Positions 33,458 to 33,491 of a stretch of 33,491 nucleotides of DNA are shown here, piece by piece. Under the pieces are notes generated by a model. It saw nothing but the letters and a program-made list of their open reading frames with translations. It was not told the DNA's origin and made no database searches. Each line of letters opens with the position of its first letter. Position 1 is the first letter of the stretch. The stretch comes from an uncultured Lachnospiraceae bacterium (GTDB lineage Bacteria; Bacillota; Clostridia; Lachnospirales; Lachnospiraceae): contig CANQTL010000034.1 of assembly GCA_947626775.1 (NCBI GenBank), positions 1 through 33,491 on the forward strand, given 5' to 3'. Made by a program: the position numbers and the translations under genes.

Positions 33458-33491
33458 CTGTGTGAAATGCCAAGAAGTATACTGCTTATGC

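Noticed and set aside
1..33491. CRISPR arrays, tRNA or rRNA genes, insertion sequences
   Set aside because: No regularly spaced direct repeats, cloverleaf-like sequence, rRNA signature or transposase-like protein was found on reading both strands.

Overview
The window looks like chromosome from a Gram-positive gut anaerobe of the Clostridia, most likely Lachnospiraceae. The basis is AGGAGG-type ribosome-binding sites, a GH94 phosphorylase pair, a DUF3737/MalY-type lyase pair, and a PurF-like paralogue, all of which I associate with that group. No rRNA, tRNA, CRISPR array, transposase or integrase was seen. Gene identities come from reading translations by eye, so no database support is implied.

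Region 1 (1-5.7 kb) is visibly more AT-rich than the rest. A regulator with two winged-helix motifs and no sensor domain (186-722) is followed, behind its own extended -10 promoter with an overlapping palindrome, by four tightly spaced genes (808-5105). These are an unrecognised protein, a PD-(D/E)XK nuclease-like protein, a soluble protein that joins a MotA-type cytoplasmic domain to a FliG-type C-terminal domain, and an RNase J-like beta-CASP metallo-hydrolase. The MotA-FliG protein keeps the charged residues that form the stator-rotor interface in flagellar motors but has no membrane helices, and no flagellar gene is nearby. This cassette is the best candidate for an undescribed system. A nucleic-acid-targeting defence role is one hypothesis. 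A small protein of unknown function (5242-5655) follows.

Region 2 (5.7-7.8 kb, minus strand) holds an ankyrin-tailed protein and a coupled small gene that is split by a -1 frameshift at an A-run.

Region 3 (7.8-19.3 kb) is a surface-glycan locus. It contains a FAD oxidoreductase, a GtrB-like family 2 glycosyltransferase, an SDR epimerase, three large multipass membrane proteins of glycosyltransferase type, a TIM-barrel sugar isomerase/epimerase and a DPM1-like glycosyltransferase. Three of these genes carry poly-G tracts of 8, 9 and 9 bases. Two are out of frame in this sequence and one is in frame, which is what phase-variable contingency loci look like.

Region 4 (19.3-24.9 kb) carries an AraC-type regulator divergent from a MATE transporter, then DUF3737 and a MalY/PatB-type C-S lyase, then a membrane-anchored amidase on the minus strand. 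Region 5 (25.0-33.46 kb) reads as one transcription unit: a small CxxC protein, a GH94 disaccharide phosphorylase, a second large GH94-like phosphorylase (possibly 1,2-beta-oligoglucan phosphorylase), a degenerate GGDEF protein, and a PurF-like protein that keeps the PRPP loop and Fe-S cysteines but has lost the glutaminase nucleophile. It ends at a clear Rho-independent terminator.
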